Assembly (NCBI RefSeq): GCF_014844135.1
Contig: NZ_CP041403.1
Coordinates: 744,001 to 808,000, forward strand
Length of the DNA stretch: 64,000 bases
Origin: Arcobacter sp. FWKO B
Lineage (GTDB): Bacteria > Campylobacterota > Campylobacteria > Campylobacterales > Arcobacteraceae
Reading direction: 5' to 3'
Part shown: positions 9,561 through 18,978 of the stretch, piece by piece
Numbering within the stretch: the first letter of the stretch is position 1
Layout: each line of letters starts with the position of its first letter
Notes under the pieces: generated by a model
Databases searched by the model: none
Seen by the model: only the letters and a program-made list of their open reading frames with translations
What the model was told of the DNA's origin: nothing
Translations under genes and position numbers: made by a program

Positions 9561-9633
9561 TTCTATCCTTTTTCAGGAGATATTAAATGATAAATATGAT
9601 AATGTGTGAAAATTCACACATTAATCAATTTAT

Positions 9634-11400
9634 TTATTGAGCTGCCGCTTTTCTCACTCTAATACTAAGTTCTTTTAGTTGTTCTTCTGCTACTTCACTT
9701 GGAGCCATTGTCATAATACATTGTGCTTTTTGTGTTTTTGGGAAAGCGATAACATCTCTAATAGAGTCTGTTTTTGCCATAAGCATGATAAGTCTATCAA
9801 GCCCTAATGCAAATCCACCATGAGGAGGTGCACCAAATTTAAGAGCATCTAGTAAAAATCCAAATTTCTCTCTAGCTTCATCAGCTTCTATTCCAAGAAG
9901 TGAAAATACTTCATTTTGTAGGTGTTCTTGGTGTATTCTGATACTTCCACCACCTAGTTCTGTTCCATTTAGTACTATATCATAAGCTATTGATTCTATC
10001 TCTTCAATGTTTTTAACATTCAAGTCTTTTGGCATTGTAAAAGGATGGTGAAGTGCTTTTACTCTTCCATCTTCTATCTCAAACATTGGGAAATCTACAA
10101 CCCATAAGAACTCAAATACATCTTTTGGGATTATATTCATTTCATTTGCAAGGAATATTCTAAATCTTCCCATATAATCAAGAACTGTCTTTTTGTGTCC
10201 AGCACCAAAGAATACCACATCACCCACTTCTAGCTGTGTTCTTGTAACTATCTCATTTAAAGCTTCATCATCAAAAAATTTAGCCAAAGGACCTTTAAGA
10301 CCATCTTCTTTCATTTGAAAATATCCAAGACCGCTTGCACCAAACTTTCTTACATAATCCTCAAAACCTTTCATTTGTCTTTTTGAGAAAATATTATCAC
10401 CATTTGGAACTCTTAGTGCTTTGATACGATTGTGAACTTGATCTTGAGCTATAGAGCTAAATATCTCATTTGAACATTTTGCAAATATATCTATCACATC
10501 AACCATAGCCATATCATATCTCATATCAGGCTTATCGCTTCCGTATTTTTCCATAGCATCAAAATGTGTCATTCTTTTAAATGTCGCTGGTATATCAAAT
10601 CCACAAGCTTTGAAAATATCATGGATTAGTTTTTCTGCTACTTTGATAACATCTTCTTGGTCACAAAAGCTCATCTCAACATCTATTTGAGTAAATTCTG
10701 GTTGTCTATCTGCTCTTAAGTCTTCATCTCTAAAACATTTTGCGATTTGGAAATATCTATCAAATCCACTTACCATCAAAAGTTGTTTAAATAGTTGTGG
10801 AGATTGTGGTAACGCATAAAACTCACCACCGTGAACTCTTGAAGGTACTAGATAATCTCTTGCACCTTCTGGTGTAGATTTAGTCAAAATTGGAGTCTCA
10901 ACTTCCAAAAATCCAAGCTCATCTAGTGCATTTCTTGCAGCAATTGCCGCTTTACTTCTGAGTCTAAATATATCATAACTTCTTTTTGTTCTAAGTTCTA
11001 AAAATCTATATTTTAGTCTTATCTCTTCATTTACTTTTTGGTCACCTAACTCAAAAGGCATAGGAGCTGAACGGTTTTCTATGATGATTTTGTCCGCTAC
11101 TACTTCTATCTTACCTGTAATAAGATTCGGGTTTTCAAGCCCTTCGCCTCTTGCTCTTACTTTACCTTCAACTACCAAAACATACTCATCTCTTACCATA
11201 TCAGCAACAGCCCACGCATCTTTGTTGTCTGTAGGGTCACAAACTATTTGCACCAAACCACCTTTATCTCTAAGGTCGATAAATACAACCCCACCGTGGT
11301 CTCTTCTACTGTTTACCCATCCGCATAATCTTACGCTTTGTCCAATATTATCAACATTTACTTCAGTACAATAATGTGTTCTCAAAATAATCTCCATCAT
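9634..11400 (-). CDS. aspS: Aspartyl-tRNA synthetase
   Basis: Class II aminoacyl-tRNA synthetase of 588 residues. An N-terminal OB-fold anticodon domain ([23 protein letters not shown]) is followed by the catalytic core with [23 protein letters not shown], the [20 protein letters not shown] motif 2 and GLDRLIMLM motif 3, plus the bacterial GAD insertion. As Campylobacterota commonly lack asparaginyl-tRNA synthetase, it may be non-discriminating and act on tRNA-Asn also; that is inference. Two adjacent ATG codons are possible starts at 11395-11400. It lies apart from adk, unlike the adjacency recalled in C. jejuni. Confidence 0.95.
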   Translation of the reverse strand: MMEIILRTHYCTEVNVDNIGQSVRLCGWVNSRRDHGGVVFIDLRDKGGLVQIVCDPTDNKDAWAVADMVRDEYVLVVEGKVRARGEGLENPNLITGKIEVVADKIIIENRSAPMPFELGDQKVNEEIRLKYRFLELRTKRSYDIFRLRSKAAIAARNALDELGFLEVETPILTKSTPEGARDYLVPSRVHGGEFYALPQSPQLFKQLLMVSGFDRYFQIAKCFRDEDLRADRQPEFTQIDVEMSFCDQEDVIKVAEKLIHDIFKACGFDIPATFKRMTHFDAMEKYGSDKPDMRYDMAMVDVIDIFAKCSNEIFSSIAQDQVHNRIKALRVPNGDNIFSKRQMKGFEDYVRKFGASGLGYFQMKEDGLKGPLAKFFDDEALNEIVTRTQLEVGDVVFFGAGHKKTVLDYMGRFRIFLANEMNIIPKDVFEFLWVVDFPMFEIEDGRVKALHHPFTMPKDLNVKNIEEIESIAYDIVLNGTELGGGSIRIHQEHLQNEVFSLLGIEADEAREKFGFLLDALKFGAPPHGGFALGLDRLIMLMAKTDSIRDVIAFPKTQKAQCIMTMAPSEVAEEQLKELSIRVRKAAAQ

Positions 11401-11492
11401 TTAAATATCCGCGATTATACCTAAAATAGACTTAAACTTTTAACCTAAAATATGATAAAATCAATTTTAATTATAGTTAACGGAGTGATAAT

Positions 11493-11780
11493 ATGACAAT
11501 AACAAAAAGAGTAACATTTATAGCAAAAGAGGGTTGTGAAGATAAAATGAAAGAGCTACTATCAGCTATGGTAATCCCAAGCAAAGCTGAAGAGGGGTGT
11601 ATATTTTATGAGATTTTTCAATATGAAAATAATAGAAGAAAATTTATGGCGGTAGAGACTTGGGCTGATGAAAAAGCACTAGATGGTCACAAAGCTTCAG
11701 CTCATTACGCCGTATATAAATCAAGCTATGAGCCTTACTGTGAAGATAAATACACAGATGAATTGGAAGTTCTTGGATGA
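11493..11780 (+). CDS. ABM-family monooxygenase-fold protein (YgiN/LsrG-like)
   Basis: A 95-residue single-domain protein of the antibiotic biosynthesis monooxygenase (dimeric ferredoxin-like) family: VTFIAKEGCEDKMKELL, then EEGCIFYEIFQ, FMAVETWADEKALDGHKASAHY. LsrG, the phospho-AI-2 isomerase, and YgiN, a quinol monooxygenase, both belong to this family and are of this size. The nearby AI-2 kinase gene makes an LsrG-like role attractive but not demonstrated; sequence alone does not decide. Preceded by CGGAG and overlaps the aldolase start by 4 bases (ATGA), so the two are translationally coupled. Confidence 0.75.
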   Translation: MTITKRVTFIAKEGCEDKMKELLSAMVIPSKAEEGCIFYEIFQYENNRRKFMAVETWADEKALDGHKASAHYAVYKSSYEPYCEDKYTDELEVLG

Positions 11781-12952
11781 GAAATCTTTGGGATGCTAAT
11801 GAGGCAAAAGAGTTTGAAGGTGATTTGGGCTTAAGAGTATATACATCCAATTTACTTGGCAAAAGTGATGAGCTTGTACTTCACGGTGGAGGAAATACAT
11901 CTGTAAAAAGTGTGGTTGATGGAGAAGATATACTTTTCGTAAAAGGAAGTGGCTGGGATTTGGTGAGTATCAAGGCGGAGGGTTTTGCACCTGTAAAACT
12001 AGACGCTTTGAAAAATATGGCGACTTTTGAGGTCTTAAGCGATAGCGATATGGTAAGACTTCAAAAAGAGGCAATGATAGATAAATCTGCTCCAAATCCA
12101 TCGGTTGAAGCGATACTTCATGCAATAATTCCTTACAAATTCGTAGATCACACCCACGCTGATGCCATGGTAACCATATCAAACAGCACAAACGGGGAAG
12201 ATTTGATAAGAGCAATCTATCCAAATTTTTTGATTATCCCTTATGTGATGCCTGGATTTATTTTGGCAAAAACTATATATGAAATGACTCAAAATTTCGA
12301 CTGGGAAAAATGTGATGGTATAGTGCTTCTAAATCACGGTATTTTTACTTTCGATGATGACGGCAAAAAGTCATATGATAAAATGATAAAAGAGGTAAAC
12401 AAAGCCGAAAAGTTTTTGGCTCAAAAAGCTCCTTTGGTAATAGAAAAATACTATCCAAGGGGTATGGTCGATATAGAGAGCCTTGTATCAATACTATCAA
12501 AAGAAAAAGGGTATGAAATAGCTATCAATGTCAACCAATCCCCACTAGCCCTTCACTATGCAAGTATGAGAAGTTTAAGAGAAAAAGCATGTAGAGGCGT
12601 CCTTACACCTGAACATATCATCAGAACAAAAAGAACTCCTATGATACTCGAAAATTCGGACATCCAAAAAGCAGTCGATGAGTATAAAACATCTTACATA
12701 GAGTATTTTAACTCATTTGCAAAAGATGAAATAATGCTAAACCCTGCTCCTAATTATGTAGTAGTCAAAGATTTTGGAGTGATAAGTATAGGCAAAACAC
12801 AAAAAGAAGCAGACATAATCAACGACATAATAACTCATACTATGGGTGCAGTTTTGAGAGCTGATATGCTCGGTGGATATGAAAGTATAAGTATGAAAGA
12901 TAGTTTTGATATGGAGTATTGGGAGTTGGAACAGGTGAAGCTTAGGAAGTAG
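11777..12952 (+). CDS. Class II aldolase/adducin family protein
   Basis: 391 residues. Motifs for the zinc class II aldolase fold are ELVLHGGGNTSVK (substrate phosphate loop), VEAILHAIIPYKFVDHTHADAM with the HTHAD metal ligands, and VLLNHGIFTFDDDG with the third histidine. Length and layout resemble the aldolase half of the long bifunctional rhamnulose-1-phosphate aldolase/dehydrogenases; no dehydrogenase domain follows. Coupled to the ABM gene upstream; lsrK lies 6 kb downstream across the defence block. A role in breaking down a phosphorylated C5 or C6 sugar derivative is inferred, and the substrate is unknown. Confidence 0.8.
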   Translation: MRNLWDANEAKEFEGDLGLRVYTSNLLGKSDELVLHGGGNTSVKSVVDGEDILFVKGSGWDLVSIKAEGFAPVKLDALKNMATFEVLSDSDMVRLQKEAMIDKSAPNPSVEAILHAIIPYKFVDHTHADAMVTISNSTNGEDLIRAIYPNFLIIPYVMPGFILAKTIYEMTQNFDWEKCDGIVLLNHGIFTFDDDGKKSYDKMIKEVNKAEKFLAQKAPLVIEKYYPRGMVDIESLVSILSKEKGYEIAINVNQSPLALHYASMRSLREKACRGVLTPEHIIRTKRTPMILENSDIQKAVDEYKTSYIEYFNSFAKDEIMLNPAPNYVVVKDFGVISIGKTQKEADIINDIITHTMGAVLRADMLGGYESISMKDSFDMEYWELEQVKLRK

Positions 12953-13021
12953 AGGATTATAGGTGACATATGTAACTTTTATATTTATATATAAATAACT
13001 TCAATAATATTATGGTACAAT

Positions 13022-13083
13022 TGAAAACTGTAAATAGGATATATAATCCAAGTCACCCAATATAATAAAGTGAAAACTGTAAA
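13022..13083. repeat. Two 13-bp direct repeats ahead of the Detocs-like operon
   Basis: TGAAAACTGTAAA occurs at 13022-13034 and again at 13071-13083, 49 bases apart start to start, in the leader of the kinase gene. The second copy ends 4 bases before the AAGG ribosome site. They could be operators or simply a short duplication; nothing else in the window shows the motif to my reading. Confidence 0.5.
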
Positions 13084-13097
13084 CATAAGGTACTCAA

Positions 13098-16000
13098 TTG
13101 GCTAAAAGAAAGAAATTAAATTCAAATTCTGAGCAAAAGAATTTTTTTTTAAACATAGCAAAACTAAAAAATCCAATTAGGATTACAAAATATTTAAAGG
13201 AAAATGCACCAAAACACTTAGTTGAGAATAATTTTTCAAAGCTTATATCACATCCATTAATGAAAAATAATATTTTAGGTTCAACATTTCCAATTAATTA
13301 TAAAGATATTGAAACTGAAGTAATAGTTTCTCAAGGAACTTTGGAACAAGAAGTATGGTGGACTTATCTTAATGTTATATATCATTATGAAAAAATAAAT
13401 TTTTTTATATATAAATCTGAACAATTCAATAATTTATTACTTTATGCTAAGTATGAAGATGCTTCAAATATATTAAATGAAATAAAATATGAGTTAGGTT
13501 TATCACATTGGTATATAGAAAATAAGCTTTTATTATTATCTAAAATGAATGGATTGAAGGAACAAAAAGAGTACGCAGAAACAATTAAAAAAGAGTTACC
13601 AGATGCTTCTGCTTTATTAGTATATCACTTTAGTCAAAAACTTGAAAATGAATTATCATATGAACAATATGATAAAAACTTTAAAAAAATGTGGAGAGAT
13701 TATCCTAATATAAAAACTTATTTTGAGTTTAAAGTCAATTCATTAAATGCTGCTCCTGAAAATCTTGTATATTTCTTATATTTTGAAAGAGAAAGTCCTA
13801 CTATTGATAAATATATTAGTTTGAAAAAAGCTTTATTTGCAATTTGCTCTAATAATAATTATTACAATCTACCAGTTGACTTTTTAAATAAATATCTAAT
13901 TAAACTAGATAATAAAATCAAAGATATTGAATTAAAACCATTATTAATAAAAAGTACAAAATTAAATTATAATGATATAAATATAGACAATAACAAATAT
14001 ATCAGAATACTAGATTTATATACAATGGGACATTACAAAGAGTCTTATGATTTGTGTTTAAAAGAACTTGAAAATTATTTAACATTCAATATTAATCTTA
14101 TTGAAATATTAATCAAATCAGAAATAAGATATGCGGTAGATGATAGTTTCATAGAATTACCAATTAATAAAAATTCTATCATATTTAACATATATGAATA
14201 TTACAAGAGTATCATTTTAAAAGATCAAAATTTAATAAACTCTATTAATAAACTCTTAAAGATAGCACTAGAACTTTCTTCTTTATCAATATCAACTATG
14301 ATAACTCAATTTATATATAAAAATGTTCCATTTTACAATATACCTGTAGCAGATTCAAGTCTTAACACAGGAGGCTTACATACATTTTTATATGATGTCC
14401 GAGAACAATCAATAATCGATGATGCTAGATATCGAATATTGATAACTGATATGCAAAAAACTTATCAAGAATCTATTACATATCAATTATTAAATAAAAA
14501 AAACTTTAATATTGATAAAAAAATTCCATCATTTCGATTACAAAAATATACTATAAAAATAAACCCTGAAACAATTCCAAAAGAACAGCAGATAGAAATT
14601 TACAAAGGCATTATTAAAAATGGAAATATTTTAGATAAATATTATGCAATCGTTGAATTATCATATTTATACTTTAAATATAAAGAAATTCAAAACTGTA
14701 TAAAAGCTATTGTGGAGGGATATTTATTTAACAAGTCTCTAATCTATAATTTACCTTTACAAGAGATAATAGAATATATAGAACAATACCATTCTACTGA
14801 CTTTGACAAAGATATTGAAACACCTATTTTGTATGAGCTGTATAGTAAATATATCTCAAATAAATTTGATTCTCAAAAAATGATCCGATATGAGGTTTTT
14901 TTAGAGGAAAATGGCTATACAAAGCCCAGTGAACTTATTAATAACTATGAAAGATTCGATAAAAATAAATTAGATTTTTTTCTCCAGTTCAACTGTAAGA
15001 GTCAAATATTGGATTCATCAATATATTTTGAAAATACTGAAGAAGTGGAGTCCGAAAGGATTAATATTTGTCAATTTCTAGTAGAACAAAAAGTAAGTTC
15101 CAGCCATATCTTATTAAAAGAAATAAAGAATATAACAGAGCAGTCTTTAATATCAAAATATATACAAGTAATTGAGCAAAATAAAATATATGTGAATGAA
15201 GAAGGCATTAAGTCTAAATTACAATCTAATTTAGCTGAATACTATTTAAGGTATATTGATTTGGTAAAAAATTCTACTACTTTAAAAAGAGATTTAAATA
15301 ATAAGGTCTTTTTTAATAATGCATTTGGAGTGAATATCCCATATCCAAAAAATGATATTATTCCCTTATTACAAAATGCTCTAAGTGATGTTAAAGAATA
15401 CTTTGTTCTTAGTAATGAATATGGATTAAATGGCTTTATAAGCACAAATATTAGACATGGGAAATTATATAATTTTTTAACAAGTTCATTGATTAAATCT
15501 AATTTATTTATAAAACCAAATGATGATTATTGGCAAAAAAACTTTCAAATAGATGTTCAAATAAGTCATATTTTGACTAACTTTTCGAATGACATTGATA
15601 AATCAATCAATGATTTCAAAGACCAATACATCCAAGTAGTCACTGAAAAAGAAAATACTAAAAATGGATTATTTAAATACAACTTAACGGATGAAATATG
15701 TATAGCGATATACAATCAATTAGATGAAGAACCATCCTATGAAGAATTTGAAAATAAATTATTTGAAGTTTTATGGCTTCAAACAGAAAAAAACCTAGAA
15801 GATATTAGAAGTAAAATATCTAACGAGCTTATCAAAAACATTAAGCTTATATTTGAAAATTTAAATATACAAATTGAAAGTATTGATAATAAATACAACT
15901 TATCAAATATTCGCGATATTATAAGACATGAATCTACGATACTACAAAGAAACTTAGAGACATTAAAACAATGGTTCACTAGACAGACAATATCTAGTAT

Positions 16001-16496
16001 AGCTGACTTTGAATTTACATTGCCAGTAAGTATTACAAAAGAAGTTATTAAAAATGTTCATGCTAACAATTTTATAAAATTAAACGCTGATATTAAGATC
16101 AAAGATAAATTTAAAGGATTATTTCTAAAAGGGTTTGTTGATATTTTGTATATATTGTTTGACAATGCAATAAAACACAGCGATAGTGAATGTGAGGAAA
16201 TCAATTTATTATTAGATAAATCGAATAAAAAACAATATGAATATAGACTTTATGTCGCTAATCAAATAAAAGAAAATTTAAATATTGAATTAAATACTCA
16301 AAAAATAGAAGAAATCAGAGATAATATACGAAATAAAATGTATGGACAAAGTGTAGGAACTGAGGGTGGTACAGGTTTTTATAAAATTGTAAAAATATTA
16401 ACCTATGATATGGTTATGGGTAATAGATTCATTGACTTTTATTATCATGGTGACAAATTTATTGTTGAAATACACTTTGGAAAGAATAAGGAATAA
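13098..16496 (+). CDS. dtcA: Large sensor histidine kinase of a Detocs-like defence operon (DtcA-like)
   Basis: An 1132-residue protein beginning at TTG 13098, chosen because AAGG lies 7 bases upstream and no ATG occurs nearby. About 900 N-terminal residues are helix-rich with no signal peptide or membrane span that I see, consistent with a cytosolic TPR-like sensor. The last 190 residues form a kinase core: a His-box-like helix with IIRHE (His944), an N-box LFDNAIKHS (Asn1023) and the G-box GTEGGTGF (residues 1087-1094). In Detocs, a large kinase of this kind detects phage infection and phosphorylates the two following receivers. Strikingly AT-rich compared with the aldolase and lsrK on either side, suggesting transfer. 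The name rests on operon architecture. Confidence 0.75.
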   Translation: MAKRKKLNSNSEQKNFFLNIAKLKNPIRITKYLKENAPKHLVENNFSKLISHPLMKNNILGSTFPINYKDIETEVIVSQGTLEQEVWWTYLNVIYHYEKINFFIYKSEQFNNLLLYAKYEDASNILNEIKYELGLSHWYIENKLLLLSKMNGLKEQKEYAETIKKELPDASALLVYHFSQKLENELSYEQYDKNFKKMWRDYPNIKTYFEFKVNSLNAAPENLVYFLYFERESPTIDKYISLKKALFAICSNNNYYNLPVDFLNKYLIKLDNKIKDIELKPLLIKSTKLNYNDINIDNNKYIRILDLYTMGHYKESYDLCLKELENYLTFNINLIEILIKSEIRYAVDDSFIELPINKNSIIFNIYEYYKSIILKDQNLINSINKLLKIALELSSLSISTMITQFIYKNVPFYNIPVADSSLNTGGLHTFLYDVREQSIIDDARYRILITDMQKTYQESITYQLLNKKNFNIDKKIPSFRLQKYTIKINPETIPKEQQIEIYKGIIKNGNILDKYYAIVELSYLYFKYKEIQNCIKAIVEGYLFNKSLIYNLPLQEIIEYIEQYHSTDFDKDIETPILYELYSKYISNKFDSQKMIRYEVFLEENGYTKPSELINNYERFDKNKLDFFLQFNCKSQILDSSIYFENTEEVESERINICQFLVEQKVSSSHILLKEIKNITEQSLISKYIQVIEQNKIYVNEEGIKSKLQSNLAEYYLRYIDLVKNSTTLKRDLNNKVFFNNAFGVNIPYPKNDIIPLLQNALSDVKEYFVLSNEYGLNGFISTNIRHGKLYNFLTSSLIKSNLFIKPNDDYWQKNFQIDVQISHILTNFSNDIDKSINDFKDQYIQVVTEKENTKNGLFKYNLTDEICIAIYNQLDEEPSYEEFENKLFEVLWLQTEKNLEDIRSKISNELIKNIKLIFENLNIQIESIDNKYNLSNIRDIIRHESTILQRNLETLKQWFTRQTISSIADFEFTLPVSITKEVIKNVHANNFIKLNADIKIKDKFKGLFLKGFVDILYILFDNAIKHSDSECEEINLLLDKSNKKQYEYRLYVANQIKENLNIELNTQKIEEIRDNIRNKMYGQSVGTEGGTGFYKIVKILTYDMVMGNRFIDFYYHGDKFIVEIHFGKNKE

Positions 16497-16498
16497 CT

Positions 16499-16957
16499 AT
16501 GCAATGTTTAATAATTGAAGATGACAACTATAAATCTGAACATTTACAAAATATTTTACAAGAATATTTTGACTTGTCTGTAGAAATAAAAACAGCATAT
16601 AAATCAGGTTTGATTGAAGCCCTAAAACCAAAGTATGACTTTATCTTACTTGATATGAGTATGCTTACATTTGATATATCCTCACAAGAAAAAGGTGGAA
16701 GACCTAGACATTTTGCAGGGAAAGAAATTATGTTACAAATGAAACGAAGAAATGTACTTACTCCAGTAATTATTATTACACAATTTGAGAACTTTGGAGA
16801 AGATACTGAAAAAATCAACCTAATTGATTTAACTAAGCAGTTAAAAGATATTGGATATCAAGGATATAAAAAAACAATATTTTACAATATGACAAAAAAT
16901 GAATGGCAAGATGAATTAATAGAAACTATTTGTTCTATACAAGGGGATAAAAAATGA
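16499..16957 (+). CDS. dtcB: Stand-alone receiver protein (DtcB-like)
   Basis: 152 residues forming one response-regulator receiver domain with no output domain. Visible elements are the acidic pair in LIIEDDN, phospho-acceptor Asp52 (FILLDMS), Thr94 (IIITQF) and the late Lys133 in MTKNEW. An insertion after Asp52 (SSQEKGGRPRHFAG) lengthens the usual loop. In Detocs the second gene is a bare receiver that drains phosphate from the kinase and prevents accidental activation; that role is assigned by analogy. Starts 2 bases after the kinase stop and overlaps the next gene by 4 bases (ATGA), so translation is coupled. Confidence 0.8.
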   Translation: MQCLIIEDDNYKSEHLQNILQEYFDLSVEIKTAYKSGLIEALKPKYDFILLDMSMLTFDISSQEKGGRPRHFAGKEIMLQMKRRNVLTPVIIITQFENFGEDTEKINLIDLTKQLKDIGYQGYKKTIFYNMTKNEWQDELIETICSIQGDKK

Positions 16958-18168
16958 AGATATTATTTATTGAAGATAATGAATTAAAAAAAGAAAAAAT
17001 TATAACAGTTTTAATAAATGCTAATGTCGCTGTTCAAAGTGATTTCACTGTATGCACTAATATAATTGATGCAAAAAAAATACTCAGAAGTACAATGTTT
17101 GATGTTCTATTATTAGATATGCGATTGCCCAATAGAGCTGATAGTCAGGAAATTCAATCTATGGCTGGTTTGGACTTTTTAAAAGAATTTCAAAATGATA
17201 GAAGATATCACCAACCAAAAGAGATTATTGGTATTACAGAATGTGAAGAGGAACTAAGTAGGGTTAAAAAAGATTTCCATGAAAATCTTTTACATATAAT
17301 TTATTATCATCCATCTAAAAATGAATGGGAAAAATTATTAATAGATAGACTTGAATATCTTATTTCTTGCGAACAAGATACAAATGATTATGATTATGAT
17401 ATTGCTATAATATGTGCACTTGAAAACCCAGAATTTAAAGCTATTAAGGACTTATCTAAAAATTGGGTTAATGTAAAAAAAGACAATACTGCATTGTCTT
17501 TTTATGAAACTTTTTTTGAGTTTGAACAAAAAAAATTAAAAGTAATTGCTATCTCTATTGATAAAATGGGAATGGTACCAACCGCAGTATTAGCCACTCA
17601 AACAATCGAAATGTTTCGACCAAGATATCTGACCATGACAGGAATAGCAGCTGGAATTAAAGGTGAAGTAGAATTAGGTGATATTCTTGTTTTTAATCCT
17701 AGTTGGGATTCTGGTTCTGGTAAATTAAAAATCGATGACAATGGTAAAGAACTTTTTGAAATTGATCCAAAACAAGAAACAATTGATGGTGATATAATTT
17801 TGAACATCAAAACACTATCAAGTGATACACAATTTCTAAATAAATTAAGAGAAGATTGGAAATACAGTAAAATCAAACATGTTTTGTCTGTCCATACTGG
17901 TCCAGTTGCATCTGGTGCGGCAGTAATAGCAAATGAAAACATTACTGGTGCAATAAAATTACAATCTAGAAAACTTATTGGTATAGAAATGGAAGCTTAC
18001 GGGCTTATATATGCTGCAAAACATGCAACAAAGCCTAAACCTGAACCTTTGGTTATAAAGTCTGTATGTGACTTTGCTGATAAAGATAAGAATGATGGAT
18101 ATCAAGAATATGCGGCATATACAAGTGCAAATTTTTTATATGAGTATGCTAAAAGATATATTAAATGA
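16954..18168 (+). CDS. dtcC: Receiver-nucleoside phosphorylase fusion, probable ATP nucleosidase effector (DtcC-like)
   Basis: 404 residues. Residues 1-135 are a receiver (LFIEDNE, phospho-acceptor Asp55 in LLLDMRLP, Thr95, Lys122). From about 150 onward is a PNP/MTAN-type domain: DIAIICALENPEF, TGIAAGIKGEVELGDILV, VHTGPVASGAAVI, IGIEMEAYG (Glu345, Met346, Glu347) and SVCDFADK (Asp373), the ribose-binding and catalytic acid positions of the family. In Detocs the third protein has this same fusion and, once phosphorylated, cleaves ATP to adenine and ribose-5'-triphosphate to stop phage growth. Nucleoside salvage would not need a receiver, so a regulated effector is the best reading. Last gene of the operon. 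Confidence 0.8.
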   Translation: MKILFIEDNELKKEKIITVLINANVAVQSDFTVCTNIIDAKKILRSTMFDVLLLDMRLPNRADSQEIQSMAGLDFLKEFQNDRRYHQPKEIIGITECEEELSRVKKDFHENLLHIIYYHPSKNEWEKLLIDRLEYLISCEQDTNDYDYDIAIICALENPEFKAIKDLSKNWVNVKKDNTALSFYETFFEFEQKKLKVIAISIDKMGMVPTAVLATQTIEMFRPRYLTMTGIAAGIKGEVELGDILVFNPSWDSGSGKLKIDDNGKELFEIDPKQETIDGDIILNIKTLSSDTQFLNKLREDWKYSKIKHVLSVHTGPVASGAAVIANENITGAIKLQSRKLIGIEMEAYGLIYAAKHATKPKPEPLVIKSVCDFADKDKNDGYQEYAAYTSANFLYEYAKRYIK

Positions 18169-18320
18169 TAAAAATACATTATGGGAAAAACTTGATAAAT
18201 GCAAAAAGAAATAAAAGATTTCATTTCTTGAGTAAATTATACATACTTTTATAACTTAATCAAAACTTTATAACACTTAAGATAAAATAGTTTTAAAGTT
18301 TAAATAGGAAGGGTAAAATC

Positions 18321-18554
18321 ATGCAAAGATTGATAGTAGATGTCGAAGATAAATATATAAATCTTGTTGTGGGTTTGTTATCTAATCTAAAACAAAATGT
18401 AGTTAAAAATATAACTATACAAAATGAACAAAGTAAAAATATATCAAAATTAGATACATTTCGTAAATTAAGAGAAAAATCAAATAATAAAAATAAATTA
18501 ACTATGGCAATAGCAACAAATACTGATGAGATGGTAAGCGATGGCATATTTTGA
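18321..18554 (+). CDS. Probable antitoxin of a PIN-domain toxin-antitoxin pair
   Basis: A 77-residue protein rich in lysine and asparagine, starting MQRLIVDVEDKYINLVVGLLSNLKQNVVKNI. Short size, a beta strand-then-helix beginning of the type used by AbrB/Phd-like or DUF-type antitoxins, and a 14-base overlap with the downstream PIN gene support the antitoxin call. The DNA-binding class is not evident. GGAAGG stands about 8 bases upstream of the ATG. A likely role is to bind and silence the toxin and repress the operon. Confidence 0.65.
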   Translation: MQRLIVDVEDKYINLVVGLLSNLKQNVVKNITIQNEQSKNISKLDTFRKLREKSNNKNKLTMAIATNTDEMVSDGIF

Positions 18555-18948
18555 TACCAATGTATTGATTTATGCTTTTACTAAAAACACTGATGATAGT
18601 AAGCAAAAAGATGTTTCAATAAAACTAATAGAAGAAGCAATCCAAAATGATACCTTGATTGTATCAGAAGTAGTGCTGTGTGAATTTGCGTTTATCTCAA
18701 ATAAAATAAATGAATACAAAAATGACATTGATAATAATCTAGAATTTTTAGCTACTTTTTTACAACCATCACATCCTCATATAACCCAACGGATGATAGA
18801 AATATTAAAAGAAACCAATTTGTACATGAGTTCATTTGATGTGTATCATTTGGCTTTTGCTGAGTATTATAATTCAAAACTCTATACATTTGATAATGGT
18901 TTTAAAAAACTCCAAAATATTTCAAAAATTGAACTTGTGATAAAATAG
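18541..18948 (+). CDS. PIN-domain ribonuclease toxin (VapC-like)
   Basis: 135 residues forming a PIN domain. The four acidic metal-binding positions are Asp5 (AYFDTNVLIY), Glu48 (LCEFAF), Asp100 (SSFDVYHLAFA) and Asp118 (TFDNGF). PIN toxins cleave RNA, often tRNA or rRNA, when freed from the antitoxin. Overlaps the upstream antitoxin gene. It sits directly after the Detocs-like operon, forming one accessory block between the aldolase and lsrK. Confidence 0.85.
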   Translation: MAYFDTNVLIYAFTKNTDDSKQKDVSIKLIEEAIQNDTLIVSEVVLCEFAFISNKINEYKNDIDNNLEFLATFLQPSHPHITQRMIEILKETNLYMSSFDVYHLAFAEYYNSKLYTFDNGFKKLQNISKIELVIK

Positions 18949-18978
18949 TATCCCACTAAAGATCAAAGGAACCAACAC

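Noticed and set aside
16954-18168. Receiver-PNP gene as an ordinary nucleoside salvage enzyme
   Set aside because: The fused receiver with intact Asp55 and the coupling to a kinase and second receiver do not fit housekeeping salvage.
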